64,000 bases of DNA, from positions 41,992,240-42,056,239 of the forward strand of contig LS997564.1 in NCBI GenBank assembly GCA_000469685.2. The letters are read 5' to 3'. A model generated the notes under the pieces. That model was given only the letters and a program-made list of their open reading frames with translations, had not been told where the DNA came from and made no database searches. A program made the position numbers and the translations under genes. Source of the stretch: Haemonchus contortus. Its lineage: Eukaryota; Nematoda; Chromadorea; Rhabditida; Trichostrongylidae. Every line of letters starts with the position of its first letter. Position 1 is the stretch's first letter. Below are positions 47,201-57,724 of this stretch, one piece after another.

Positions 47201-47875
47201 TAGACATATCAATAATTAGGAATCGGAAGCGAAAAGGGGCTCACAGTCTAGTAAGCTGAGATTAGCTTGCTGTTTGGCCAAGGTTTCCAGATCATCCTAC
47301 TCTCTCTTACTCTGAAACGCTCTGAAAAGAGGATTTCACAAGTTAATGAGATTCCTCTCGACAGGATTTCTCGGGATTCTTACTTTTTTTTACTCAGAAT
47401 CGTAAATCTTCCTAACCAGATACTTAGTTACTTTGTATGCAAATGTGTAGGGTTAGGGCTAACGCCTCCTCATTGGATCAGAAAAGTGGCGAAGAGATAA
47501 CGAAAATTACTTTTCACAGCATTCTGTAACAGTTGCTCAAACGCTTGGGACTTCCCAAATGCTCAGCTCTTGGACAGGACGGCCCATCATTTTTGTCTTG
47601 AGTTGCCTAAAGAAAGACCTAGTCCTACCAGTCAGCCATACAGCGCAAACATCCAGGATCTTGCACAGATTTTGTATTTATTTATCTTGTTTGTTTATCT
47701 TTTTTAGTTTCTGTTCTCCCAGTGAAAATTTGTGTTAAAAATGGAAAACTGTATCAACTGATAAGTTTCGTATCGTGCTAATTAACTTCGATGTTTTTTG
47801 TGACTTCCTAGCGATTTCCATGCCTGATCCCTTGAGTTCAATCGAACTATTTGTTTTCCTTTGTTCATATTCCAA
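44213..47875. other. Gene-poor stretch
   Basis: No defensible multi-exon gene. It contains a 22-C tract at 44875-44896. A minus-strand open frame 46851-46435 (138 codons) looks partly protein-like (GNGTFVVYKNCPLDFFAPE), but it lacks splice partners and overlaps plus-strand frames. Confidence 0.4.
44875..44896. repeat. Poly-C tract (22 C)
   Basis: Uninterrupted run of 22 cytosines. Mirror tracts occur on the other strand at 12995, 22717, 51949, 58496, 58651 and 62310, and a second C run at 60649-60666. Confidence 0.95.
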
Positions 47876-48064
47876 TTATCTGGTGGTTGAATAGGTTGGA
47901 TTGTGGACTGCAGTGGAATATTGGGAAACTTTGGGCAGTTTTTGGGCGGATGCAGTAGAAGGTTTGCCTGGAATGTTTGCTTGCTGTAGTTGACGGACGG
48001 GTGGAAATGAAAAGCGAGACGTCGTTGCGAAGGGGGGTGTCATATTTGGGGAGCTCTTGGGCAA
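47876..48064 (-). CDS. Candidate terminal exon, proline/serine/threonine-rich
   Basis: Follows a strong acceptor (TTTTTTTTTGTAG) and runs 62 codons to TAA at 47876-47878. It is rich in P, S, T and Q (for example FPPVRQLQQANIPGKPST), like a disordered C-terminus. No partner exon is certain; the small gene at 48823-49353 already ends with its own stop. Confidence 0.4.
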   Translation of the reverse strand: MPKSSPNMTPPFATTSRFSFPPVRQLQQANIPGKPSTASAQKLPKVSQYSTAVHNPTYSTTR

Positions 48065-48822
48065 CTACAAAAAAAAATAGAATAATTTCCTGTGATTCAC
48101 TAAAATGTAGGATGCTATTTGGTCCGTTATCTGCTGCCTATCCTGGATGGCTATGAAAAGACCTCCCTTCTAGAGCTGCATAGAGAAACTTAAGTGGAAG
48201 TAGAGGTGAACACGCATGATTGCTTTCGAAGAAAAGCCGGGCACAGCTGAATAATAACACTTTTGCTCTGTTCGATGCATAGCAGCGTATGGTTATTATA
48301 CGTCACGAAAACATCATGAACTTCCGCCATATCCCTTCTCTTATATATGCACTTTCGGAATCTGCAATCTGGGAATGAGTGGGCTTAATAGCATCTGTGA
48401 GTTCTCCCGATATCGATGTATAAATATTATCATTGCCATTAGGTTCTAAATATAAATTCCATTCAAAAATGTAAATTCGGTCGTCGATTGCAGTCGGTTT
48501 CGGTGGCGGAACGGAGTCGGTTCACCCCGAAACCGACCGTAAAGTCATGTGGGAATCCACGATTCAGGAAGTTAACGAAAAAACAGCTCTGCATCTTCCT
48601 TTTCCCAGTTTTTTCGAGGTGTCTGGTGTCCTCGCCTTTCTGATGTCGATGATGTCGTACATCCTGAGTTAGAAATTCATCTCTGTCAACATCCAGGATA
48701 TTAGGAAGTAGGAAGTCAGCAGAGCAGAAGCGTGGGAAGAAAACTTGTGGAGCACTATTTTTTCCACGACAACATTCTTGACGTCGGAAAAGCCCGTACA
48801 CACCTTCATTTCTTTTCGTTAT

Positions 48823-49353
48823 TTAACATTTTCCCTTCATTTTTTCGATTTTTCCTTTCATCATTGCCTCCGATGTTTTCTTGAGCACTCGATGACTTCG
48901 ATTCGAAGGGTTATTGAGAACGTCAAAGTCGAAAAGGCCCTTCTGAAGGCGATCTCCTGGCTGTACAGCGCAGTTGTGTGATGTGGAAAGAGACATTTCA
49001 ATTGATTCCTTCCTCCATTCATCTCCACTTCACATAGTTGCCATGGACAATCTCCGAATTTTTTGAGGATTCGTCCACCAACTACCAGCTTTTCTCCTCT
49101 AATTCTACTTTACTCCGTTTGCAGCCATTTTGTGTTCTTCTAGCTCGAACATCCTGAATTTATCCCCCTTTGCTAATTTCCAACCACTATCCATAAACTC
49201 TGCATAATAGGACATTGTTCGAGGGCTCCGAATCCAAATATTTGGGAGGCCTTCAGCGGTTTCTGATTCAATCTCTTTGTCATACCCGTCCCATATTTCC
49301 AAATTGGGAAATAGGAAACCAGTCAAATTACAACGCCTTTCTCTTTTTCCCAT
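48823..49353 (-). CDS. Small two-exon gene, unknown 125-aa protein
   Basis: Exon 49353-49114 starts with ATG. An ACTTACAG site 18 nt upstream could take a spliced leader. A 153-nt intron (GTAAAG..TACAG) joins in phase 0 to exon 48960-48823, ending TAA. The protein contains FPNLEIWDGYDKEIESETA, YYAEFMDSGWKLAKGDKF, ELEEHKMAANG, then LFDFDVLNNPSNRSHRVL and a lysine-rich end (MMKGKIEKMKGKC). No signal peptide or membrane span. If the intron is not removed, translation stops two codons later at 49107-49105. I recognise no domain. Confidence 0.5.
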
Positions 49354-50671
49354 CCATATAATAGAAATGACTACTGTAAGTGATCACATAGTCCCCGTAT
49401 TGGCCGCGTTGGGCAGTAGAGGTGAGTAGCATGATGTGAAGAATGACGTCAAAGCTGAGTCGGTAACAACATGCATGATTTGGTCAGCAGCAAACCACGA
49501 TAAATGGGTGGAAGGGCGGATCTTTTCATACCTATCGCACAATTGGGCCTACCCTCTTCTTCGTGGTCCTACCTGGATTCACACAAATTCAATCTCTCAT
49601 CTTCTTCATCCAGCAACCACCGTTGATCATGTTGGCCTGCAATGTCCATATTCCACCTCCCCTCCAGTCTGTCAACTTCTGCGATTATCCTCGTTCTAAT
49701 TGTCTAAGGCATCGTCTTCCCAGATCTTATGGGCCTCCTCCAGCGAGAATAAACTCGCCTTACACCTACTATACTTGGGAGGCTTACAAACTCGTCAGAA
49801 TCAGCCTGGCGTCCGGTGACCATGCCAGACCAGGAATGAAGTGGCTGGGAAATCCCCACAAAAAAGCGAGTTTTACCTTAAGTGGCTTTTTATATACCAA
49901 CCTCGATATAGCTTGACTGGACTAATGTTTTTTTTTGTCGGGAGCCCTGTCATGGGTTCAAGCCCCTTTGAAACCAACCTATTCGCTCGAAACTCTGCTC
50001 ATTCTTATAGGACTGTGAGCTTTTTAGCCAAGCTTGCTATTTTGTGAGGAGCTTGAGAACATAGCACATATCGAAAGGCAAGGTCTCCGTAAGTCCGACA
50101 AGAACTAAGCCACTCCTTGTAACAAAAACTTTCGAATTACGGTGGCGCTAGTTCTGTTCCAGTTCATGTAGAGCTTGATTTTTGAACCGGAGCAAGACCG
50201 GACTACTAACTGCCTCCATTTATCTTGCCTACTCCCTAGTTATAGGGTGCAATTTTCTCAGAACGAGCTTCGCTCTGATGACCTTCTGCGGTGGGATGCA
50301 ACTCAAGAATCTTAAGCCGGCTGGCTCCCCAGGACTCTCCTTTGTTGATCGTATTCAAAATGGGAGTGACAAGAAGGCAGTGAACCTGGAAGTAAGTGGA
50401 AAGTTGCTGTCGAACGGACACAACAAGAGGCCGAATGAAGGGTTTGAGAGAAAGGAGCATGGCCCAGACCACATTATCATCAATTCTAAATGCGCTCCGA
50501 ATTGGCGCTGATCCCGAGAATTCGATGCCCGTTTGGGCAAAGAAGTAAACAGTGGAAAATTTAATGAGACACTTATTTCCGCTAGTCAGAAGAGAGGCTG
50601 TTTATCCACTTTAATACAGCAGCATTACTCCGGCGGCTTCTCACTCATGCCGTTGAGGGCCGACATCAATT
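49354..50671. other. Intergenic, no gene supported
   Basis: Overlapping frames on the plus strand near 49560-49700 and 50182-50511 lack splice signals or domains. Words such as AATGAAGTGGCTGGGAA recur here and near 19505, which suggests a dispersed repeat. Confidence 0.35.
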
Positions 50672-50740
50672 ATGTCCAACTTATTCAGCAGCACAGCAGC
50701 TCAGTCGTCGTCGTCGGCGGAGTTTGCTCATCACCACGCG
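50672..50740 (+). CDS. Candidate first coding exon, unknown gene
   Basis: ATG followed by 22 codons of low-complexity N-terminus (MSNLFSSTAAQSSSSAEFA, then a histidine run), ending at a GT (GTTAGC) in phase 0. The style resembles transcription-factor N-termini in nematodes. The link to later exons is unproven. Confidence 0.25.
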
Positions 50741-52244
50741 GTTAGCCAGTCGTGCATGGCTTACCGAGTTGTTGTTTTGCTATTCCAGTTGGTTTTCATT
50801 GAATATCCGAGTGAACGCATAATTCTTCTTGCCGCTGCAGCACGAGCCACCATGCCTCTTCAATTACAATTCGCTAATGGCATCGTTTTTTTTTTTCAAT
50901 ACAACAACCTGTTGTTTATTGTTTACAAAACAATATGTAGATGAAAACTACGCGTTTGCCCTTCCTATCTTCTCAAGTACATAGAATATCCTCTTCCACT
51001 CAATTTCTAGCTATGAATTCGGTTCGTCCTGCTCGGGTGATGCTTTTCTGACCTTTTGGATCTCAACTTGTTGTCTACCAGATTGAGATGATTTCTTTTA
51101 AAGAATTCCCGGCAATTGTTTACCTTCAGTTCACCTTTCTAGGAAGTCACATTCTAATTTGATGGAGTGAATAACAACTGGATACGTAAATAGTACCAAG
51201 ACAAAGAGTTGCTTGTCAAAATTCGCTTAACGATTCTACTGGAGGGAGCTCTTAAAAATTCAGAGTGCCTTCACTAGGTCATGTTTTGGATGGTACGAAA
51301 TGTAGCTCGTGTTTAGAGCAAACGGAGCTGAAGCTTCTGCACAGGGAGTGGGAAACCTCTTGAATACCGTAGTAAAAATGGAAGGTAATTGCAAGTAAAG
51401 CCGCGTAGTAGAGCCGCAGAGGGGGTCGTAGCCATCTAAAAAGACGAAAACTGTAGGGCTGAGTGGGAATATTCAAAATACATGTTTACACAATGCACAT
51501 GAAAAAAACATTCTAAAAACCATTAAGATAAAACGATGTCGCGACTCGATGCCGGTCTCAATCCCATTATGATCGCATAGCCCACTGGTGCATTTCCCTC
51601 CCCAAATTGTTATGGCCTACAACGATGTCGCCAATTTGAATTAATTTTAAAAAGCGGTTGCGTGTCAATAGCCTCATTCGAGCAGTCACAAGAGCTCTGT
51701 GGGAATCCCCATTCGTTCAAAAGTATAACACTCTCCAACAACTCTGCAATTCAAACGAGTGATTGCCTCCGTATGACAGTTCGAACCACCTTCAGTCGCT
51801 TCTACACCCGTCCCGTTCTTTCTCGATTCTCTGGCTGTTAAGATTCTCACCATTCAACTCCCTCCCTACATCTCGTTCAAATCTTGCTATCAACAAAACA
51901 GTATTCGACAGTGTAAAATAAAGGCTAATTGTGAAATGCTACAACTACGGGGGGGGGGGGGGAGTGGGTCTTAGTAGGCCGCCCAAAATTCGCTGGTAAC
52001 AATCAGACATGAGAGTTTGATCGGCCATGTTTCATGTGACGGTTAGCGCCTCGTTATGATATATGTAATTTTGCACCACGAATGGGATGGGCATGTTTTT
52101 CTATTTACAATAGCTATAAACGCATAGCGATATTCACTTCACAAATATCCCCAGGCTCCTACTCCACCCAGATTACGGATGTGTTTTCAATCCCAGAATC
52201 TTAACGCTTGTCGTCAATAAAAGCGGTTGCAACCCTTTCAACAG
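50741..52244. other. No gene recognised
   Basis: AT-rich sequence with a 14-G tract at 51949-51962. No coding exon that I can support. Confidence 0.4.
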
Positions 52245-52544
52245 GGAACGATTGTGTACCGGGTGATAAGGTATCTCCATGAGGACGAGCAAAAAGTCGA
52301 TACTGACGAGCTGGGACTTTTCTCAGTCGCCCTTATTCCCCATCAATCTCCCATTTCTTTTTCAGAGATCTCCATCATTTTGTTCGCTTCGGACGTGATT
52401 CACCATGACTACACCAGCGGGAAGTCTACTCTTGGGAGTTCGCGCCATACATCGAACGGACTTGCGCTTACGGTAGCTAGCGGCCACCTCGGCTCAGACG
52501 GGTGGGGACCACACATCAGGCATCTGAGAACTGTCGGTTTATAG
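52245..52544 (+). CDS. Candidate coding exon, unknown protein
   Basis: After a TTTCAACAG acceptor the plus strand is open for about 99 codons, beginning GTIVYRVIRYLHEDEQKVD then TDELGLF. The first 30 residues look like genuine protein; the later part (serine/glycine rich) may lie past the true donor. Family unknown. Confidence 0.3.
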   Translation, partial: GTIVYRVIRYLHEDEQKVDTDELGLFSVALIPHQSPISFSEISIILFASDVIHHDYTSGKSTLGSSRHTSNGLALTVASGHLGSDGWGPHIRHLRTVGL

Positions 52545-55083
52545 TTGTCTCGAAGCGAAATGTGATCTAAGAGGGTACCAAATAAGTGGAAGGGATCATG
52601 TCGTACAGAGTCGTAACCTGAGTTCTGCCCACCTTGGTGCATGTTCCAAGCTGATGAAAGATCCAGTCGCTCTTCCTTTCACAGCCTCAAATCGCATTTT
52701 TCCGGCTCTTGAACGTTTTTGAACAGAGTTATAAACGTTTAAATATGGCTCCGCTCACCTCGGTGCATGTCCCACCCAACATCCTCTCAATAGCCTCTAC
52801 CTTTCAATGAGCTGAGTGTCTGTTGTTTACGAAGTGGCAATGGAAACCGAGGAGCCAGGAAGCATTCACGAGACAACAATCTGTCGTGTCATTCAGCGTC
52901 ATAAAAGCTACGAAGCTTGAATCATTATGGAGATCCCCATTACACTTCTTTTTCCCAGAATTCGGGTTTGAAAGCTCAAAGGCGATGGCGGAAAGGCGCT
53001 ATCAGGTGAAGCGCTTGCTTTCCCATTGCCATTTTCATAACTGTTGTGTCAATGAAGTATCTAACTAATGAGAATTTTTTCCCCATGATGCATCATTGAC
53101 CATGTTTGTTGAGAACTTCGCCCATACTGGCGATATTCGGGTGCCTGCCAAAATTCCTAACACTCGCTCCAAACCTTTTCGTCTTTCACTCTTCAAAATC
53201 CGAAAGCAATTTTCTTTGCCCTCTCGAAACACTTCTTCAAAGCCCTCGGAAAATGACGATTTGCAAATTAAGTTTTTTCTCTGAGAAAGCCAGAGCGCAC
53301 GCGAGTGAGAAATTTTGCGTATTCATGGAGCCTAAATCAAATTCAGAAGGGGACCACAAAGGAAAAACTAATTGATTTCTCAGAATAAGCCCACTAACCT
53401 CTATACTTTCCCCAATCAACAATTTCTCTTTGTGGGCTCCACAACAGAGGGGAACAAAACGATGACCTTGGCTTCATAGTTGGCAGTTTATTTTGCCGAA
53501 CTGTTCCCATCCAAGTTGATCCATACTCTTACTTACTAACTCTTCATTCTGATCATCTAAAAATGACTTGCTCAGCCACAGAAGTGGAAAAACTTTGTGG
53601 AAAATTTATTTTTGCCTTTGTAAAACGGAATTCCCTTGAATGAACCGATGACTTGTGATTAAGGGTACGAGGGAGCTCTAAAACAAAATGAAAAGAACCG
53701 ATAGAGTAACTGACGAGAGATCAGTCGGCTAGGATTTTCTTCATATGACCTCACAACAAGGAGTCAAAAGGTTGGTATTAGCATAATCTTAGGAAATGAA
53801 AAAGGCAGGAATCCAAGGTATCCCTCGGAAAATTCTTCTATATGATTTTACCGAATATTAAAGCAAATGAAACGAGGACGGTTATGGCCACGCAAACATG
53901 GCAACGGGATCGAATTTCTCCGGGAAGCCCACAGCAACCAAGCTTTTCGTCCCTTGGGACTCACTTAACTCGTTCAATTGATAAAAAGATTGGGACATTT
54001 GTGGGCTGGTGACCTAAACCGTTACTATTACAAAACAGATTAACGCCGGTTACATTCTGGGAGGATCCCAACAGCACATTAAAGCGGTACTTACCAAGAG
54101 CAGGATCTTTGAACTTTGATGTACTCAATTTCCATTTCTGTAAATTTTGATCTTGATCAGCTGAGATTCCGATAAATCGATTCTTCCAATTAGATACTCG
54201 TATTTCGCTTATTTCTCTACAACTAATCAATTGCATTGTCTTAAATGAAAGGTTAGTTCCTTTGTTGTTACACTTTGGGTAACTTTCATAGTCCACTTAC
54301 TTTCTGCACTTCCCATGGTGATCAACTACGTCACTTTTTACCTTGCTCTTCTAGAAATATACGATTTTTTCCACTCCGTGAGCTCTAGCTTTGCTATTCA
54401 GTGGCGTTTCAATGCTTGTTATCCCCAGGATTCATCCGTTTTTATTTTAAATAATGTTTCCGATGCTGTTCTTCCAAATCCAGTCATTCCTCATAAGCTT
54501 TTGGCATTCGCTGCCTTTTCCAGACCTCAAAATCGCAACAGTTGTAATAGCTTACCGTGGCTCACTGCAATAATATTTTTGTGGGGGTTTTTTTGTCCAT
54601 TCGATGTCATCTCAATGAATAGACCAGATCCTGTGCAAGTCAGCCTTCTAGAAACCGTATAAGCAACCTCAACATAACTCGAGCCCGTACTTTATGGACA
54701 ATGTGCCCTTTATCTCCTACACTATGTAGTGAAATCCCGCTTGCCCCTCTGCTCTTTTAAGGGTTTCCTGGCCGTAGTCATTCAGCACAAACCCATACAA
54801 CCTGTTGAGCTGGTCAGCCAGGAACCGCGCTTTTTATCCTTTCCACAACGAAGACCACTTTTGACGTCACCTTACTTACTTAGCTTTCGATCACCACTTT
54901 ATTTCGATGGGAGGGCTCTCGTAAATTGGTTATGGAACAACCCAAGTGACCTCAACCATAAATTTTTATTACTCTTAATCTAATTTTTATTACTAATGAG
55001 TTTTTTCGCCACCAACTTGTCACGGTATTAGCAGTGGTCGCGATGAATCAGTTTCTCTTTCGTTGAGCATCGTCCTCTCGTTC
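52545..55083. other. No gene recognised
   Basis: A plus-strand frame near 52805-52915 (AMETEEPGSIHETTICRVIQ) looks protein-like, but no splice partner is evident. Near 54961-54995 a 13-bp AT-rich word (AATTTTTATTACT) is repeated. The rest appears non-coding. Confidence 0.35.
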
Positions 55084-55318
55084 TCATTGAGGTTCACCAA
55101 TTAGCAAAATGATTCCCACCATATTCTCCATGGATCTGTATGGTTTGACTCTTTGTTTCTGAGCTAATCTGTCATCTTTGTAGAAATTTCCGCTTTTCCG
55201 GAAGGTTGACATCATGCGGTTGACAGAATTTCGGTAAAGTTTTCCAAGTGTCGCACCCTGCACCCTTACTATTGCAGTGATAAAGCTCGTTCTCTTTTCG
55301 ATTTGGTTCAAGACTCTT
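55084..55318 (-). CDS. Candidate terminal exon, basic protein
   Basis: After a TGGTAG acceptor (55319-55322) the minus strand encodes RVLNQIEKRTSFITAIVRV, then YRNSVNRMMSTFRKSGNFY and KDDRLAQKQRVKPYRSMEN, ending TGA at 55084. Composition is protein-like and basic. No family recognised; it may belong to the same gene as 55700-55957, but the phases do not match directly. Confidence 0.35.
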
Positions 55319-55699
55319 CTACCAGTTCCGATTCAGCTTAACCCGATCGTGACAGCAGCTTTTTTCAACTGATTCAAGTTTTTTTTCAATTGTTTTTTAT
55401 TTAAGCTGATGGCTCGTCTAGACGAAACCCGATATGCTGGAGAAGCAGTTTGTCTTCGACTGGAGCACAACTTCACAATACCCGATACGATTTCAGATGG
55501 ATTCTTTTGTGACAATTCACAGGATGACAGTTTGTGAGTTAGCGGATCCCACACATTTCGAAAGCAAATTTTTTGGAAAGCATGCTTTAAGTAATACTTT
55601 TGGCTTATACTTTTCATCACACTACCAGTTAATCCCCTTTGCTCTTCTCTATCATGCTCGACTGTGAACAGTTGGGACCATCACTTCATTCTTTGGAAT

Positions 55700-55957
55700 T
55701 CATTTTTCTTTCGCACAAAAACCATTCACATACTCCGAAATTTCAAAATTTATGATTAGATTGCTTGGCAAAGGCAAATGCTCCTCTTCGATGAGCATAA
55801 CTTGCAGATGGAATTCTAGATCGAGATTCACTTGATCACCTATGTCTTCCACTCCTCCTTCGTCGCTGCTTGAGGTCGGGATCCTTTCCGATAAAGGCGC
55901 TGTTTTAATCCATTGACGACCGCGTGGCCCACCTGCGGGCCACACCATATCGTGCTC
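55700..55957 (-). CDS. Candidate acidic exon, unknown protein
   Basis: After a CTACAG acceptor (55958-55963) the minus strand is open for 85 codons, with PAGGPRGRQWIKTAPLSER, then an acidic stretch (SSSDEGGVEDIGDQVNLDL) and a TGA at 55700. Two internal GT sites could end the exon earlier. The acidic, serine-rich segment suggests a disordered region. Confidence 0.35.
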   Translation of the reverse strand, partial: EHDMVWPAGGPRGRQWIKTAPLSERIPTSSSDEGGVEDIGDQVNLDLEFHLQVMLIEEEHLPLPSNLIINFEISEYVNGFCAKEK

Positions 55958-56554
55958 CTGTAGTAATTATAATATTTCTTAAGTATTCTTATAATTTTTT
56001 CATGTTTTCAAGTATCAGTTGAGGTCACAGCGTTCTAGAGAATCTTGAGGCATTGTGGTCCAGGAATCGTTCATTTCCAACTACAAATATAAGAAAAATT
56101 AAAGTTTAATGTAAGGGCAATATAAAAGGCGCGGTAGCCAATGGGTTGAACTTCAGCCCTCCCCCCTCCTACCCTGCAATTCCAAGCTAAGCACATGATG
56201 AAACGTTCGTTTCAACGGTACTCAATGCTGTAAACGAGATATCTCCTCTTGAAAGCAGTGACTGTTGATCGATGCTGGGAGCTTCAGTCCTCACAATTTC
56301 CAAGGATGTTTGCAAAATCATTAGGAGCGCTAACGTTATGAGAAAAATGCGTGAAATTGCTCACTTCCTTCCGATTTCTGATCGTCGATGTACAATTTGT
56401 TTAATTGCGTCTCCCACCCTATTTACTGGTGAGGAATGAGCTTGATAAATTGGTCTATCCTCTTTAGTCAAGTTGCTTCGGGTGAAATCGAGGGAAAAGG
56501 AGAGGCATCCTAAAATAGAAAACCTATTCACAGTGCCCCTTTAGACCATCTAAT

Positions 56555-56576
56555 AATACCCCCGGGTGGGGGTATT
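56555..56576. repeat. 9-bp perfect hairpin
   Basis: AATACCCCC and GGGGGTATT separated by GGGT. Function unknown. Confidence 0.7.
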
Positions 56577-56884
56577 TCAGCTGTCTTTCCATCGAGCAAT
56601 GTCCAAAGCTCTTCTTTTATTCCCTCAGTAGATCCAGTCTGCATAGCGTAAGCAGAGAAGATGTGATACGATTGACCAAGAGACCAATCTTCATCAGGCA
56701 ATCACTGAGGGTTTGATGCCCACAAGCTAGTCCCGGAAACGTTCAAAAACAATAAATACGACACCGTTCTTTTTCCTGGGACCGCCGCACAGCCTGAATA
56801 TTGGGAGTTGCAATTCGAGTATTCTAGAATAGCATAGTTGCGCTGTGATGCTCACTTGTCACCTACATTCGAGGAAATTCTCCC

Positions 56885-56975
56885 TTCGGCTCAGCTCGTA
56901 TCAGCGAGCAGCTCTCACTCGCATCCCTGAGAGGCAGGGACAATACCACTCTGCTACTGCGAACCAACTTTATAC
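56885..56975 (-). other. tRNA-like sequence, probable second SINE type
   Basis: The minus strand reads GTAGCAGAGTGGTATTG, a good fit to the tRNA A-box, followed by a CCCTGCCTCTCAGGG stem-loop like an anticodon arm. The B-box region (GGATGCGAGT) is a poor match. A functional tRNA is unlikely; a SINE or tRNA pseudogene is more likely. Confidence 0.4.
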
Positions 56976-57284
56976 GTTTATTTTTTTCTATTTTCCGCAG
57001 AGGCAGTGGGCGATTCTTGGGATAGAAAATCGAGTTGCCCGTGTTGTCGGCTTTTGATGCGAACACACTCTGACTACTATTCAAGATAGAGTGAATGAAG
57101 TATGTATTTGGCTCCCATGTTGGGATGGGGACTGGTGGATTAAGTAGTGAGTGTCTACCCTTCAGCCAAGACCTTCACCAATCACTACTGAGCGGTTAAT
57201 TAGCGGAAAGAGGTCGATGTTAGGATGAGAACGTCATTCTACGATTTGACGTTTCGTCAACTCGTCAATTCTATCATTGTGAGA

Positions 57285-57587
57285 GTAAAGGATCAAGGAT
57301 AAGGCTTCTGGCCTCAACCAATCCCGTCTGGGGAGTGCGCCCCCGCACTCCACATCTATTCAGAATCGTTGTGGTATAATTAGTGCGCATGTGGCCTTTA
57401 CAATGACTTGCGATGGTCAGCCAATGTGCAAGTCAGTGTTTTTATTCTCACAGAAGGGTCCGATACCAATTACCCGACCGCGAAGGGATGGAAGACATGG
57501 TTGACCTAGGCGGATATCGATCCTGGATTCGAACCCCTAACTGTGCGTGTGAGATAGTGCGCCTGTTGCCGCTACACCACCTTCGCC
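57285..57587 (-). mobile_element. tRNA-derived SINE, copy 2
   Basis: 303 bp, homologous along its length to 14795-15094 and in the same orientation. The B-box is a perfect GGTTCGAATCC (minus strand, 57535-57525), and the A-box-like TGGTGTAGCGGCAACAGG lies about 30 bases before it. Flanks carry an 11-bp target duplication, 57274-57284 and 57588-57598 (TCATTGTG then A/C then GA), with one mismatch. Confidence 0.82.
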
Positions 57588-57724
57588 TCATTGTGCGAAT
57601 ATGAAGTTTTTTTTTTACCAGACAGAAAAGAAAAGAAAATAGGAATTTCATGCAACAAGCACGTTTCAGATGCAGTTATTCATTTGGCAGCCGCTGGGAA
57701 TTTTGATTGCACATGGTTTACGCA

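Noticed and set aside
48463..48801. 112-codon minus-strand frame between the two small minus-strand models
   Set aside because: A piece in another frame (MYDIIDIRKARTP) looked like a signalling protein, but neither frame has matched splice sites.
56885..56975. Functional tRNA gene
   Set aside because: No valid acceptor stem or T-arm; only an A-box and an anticodon-like stem.
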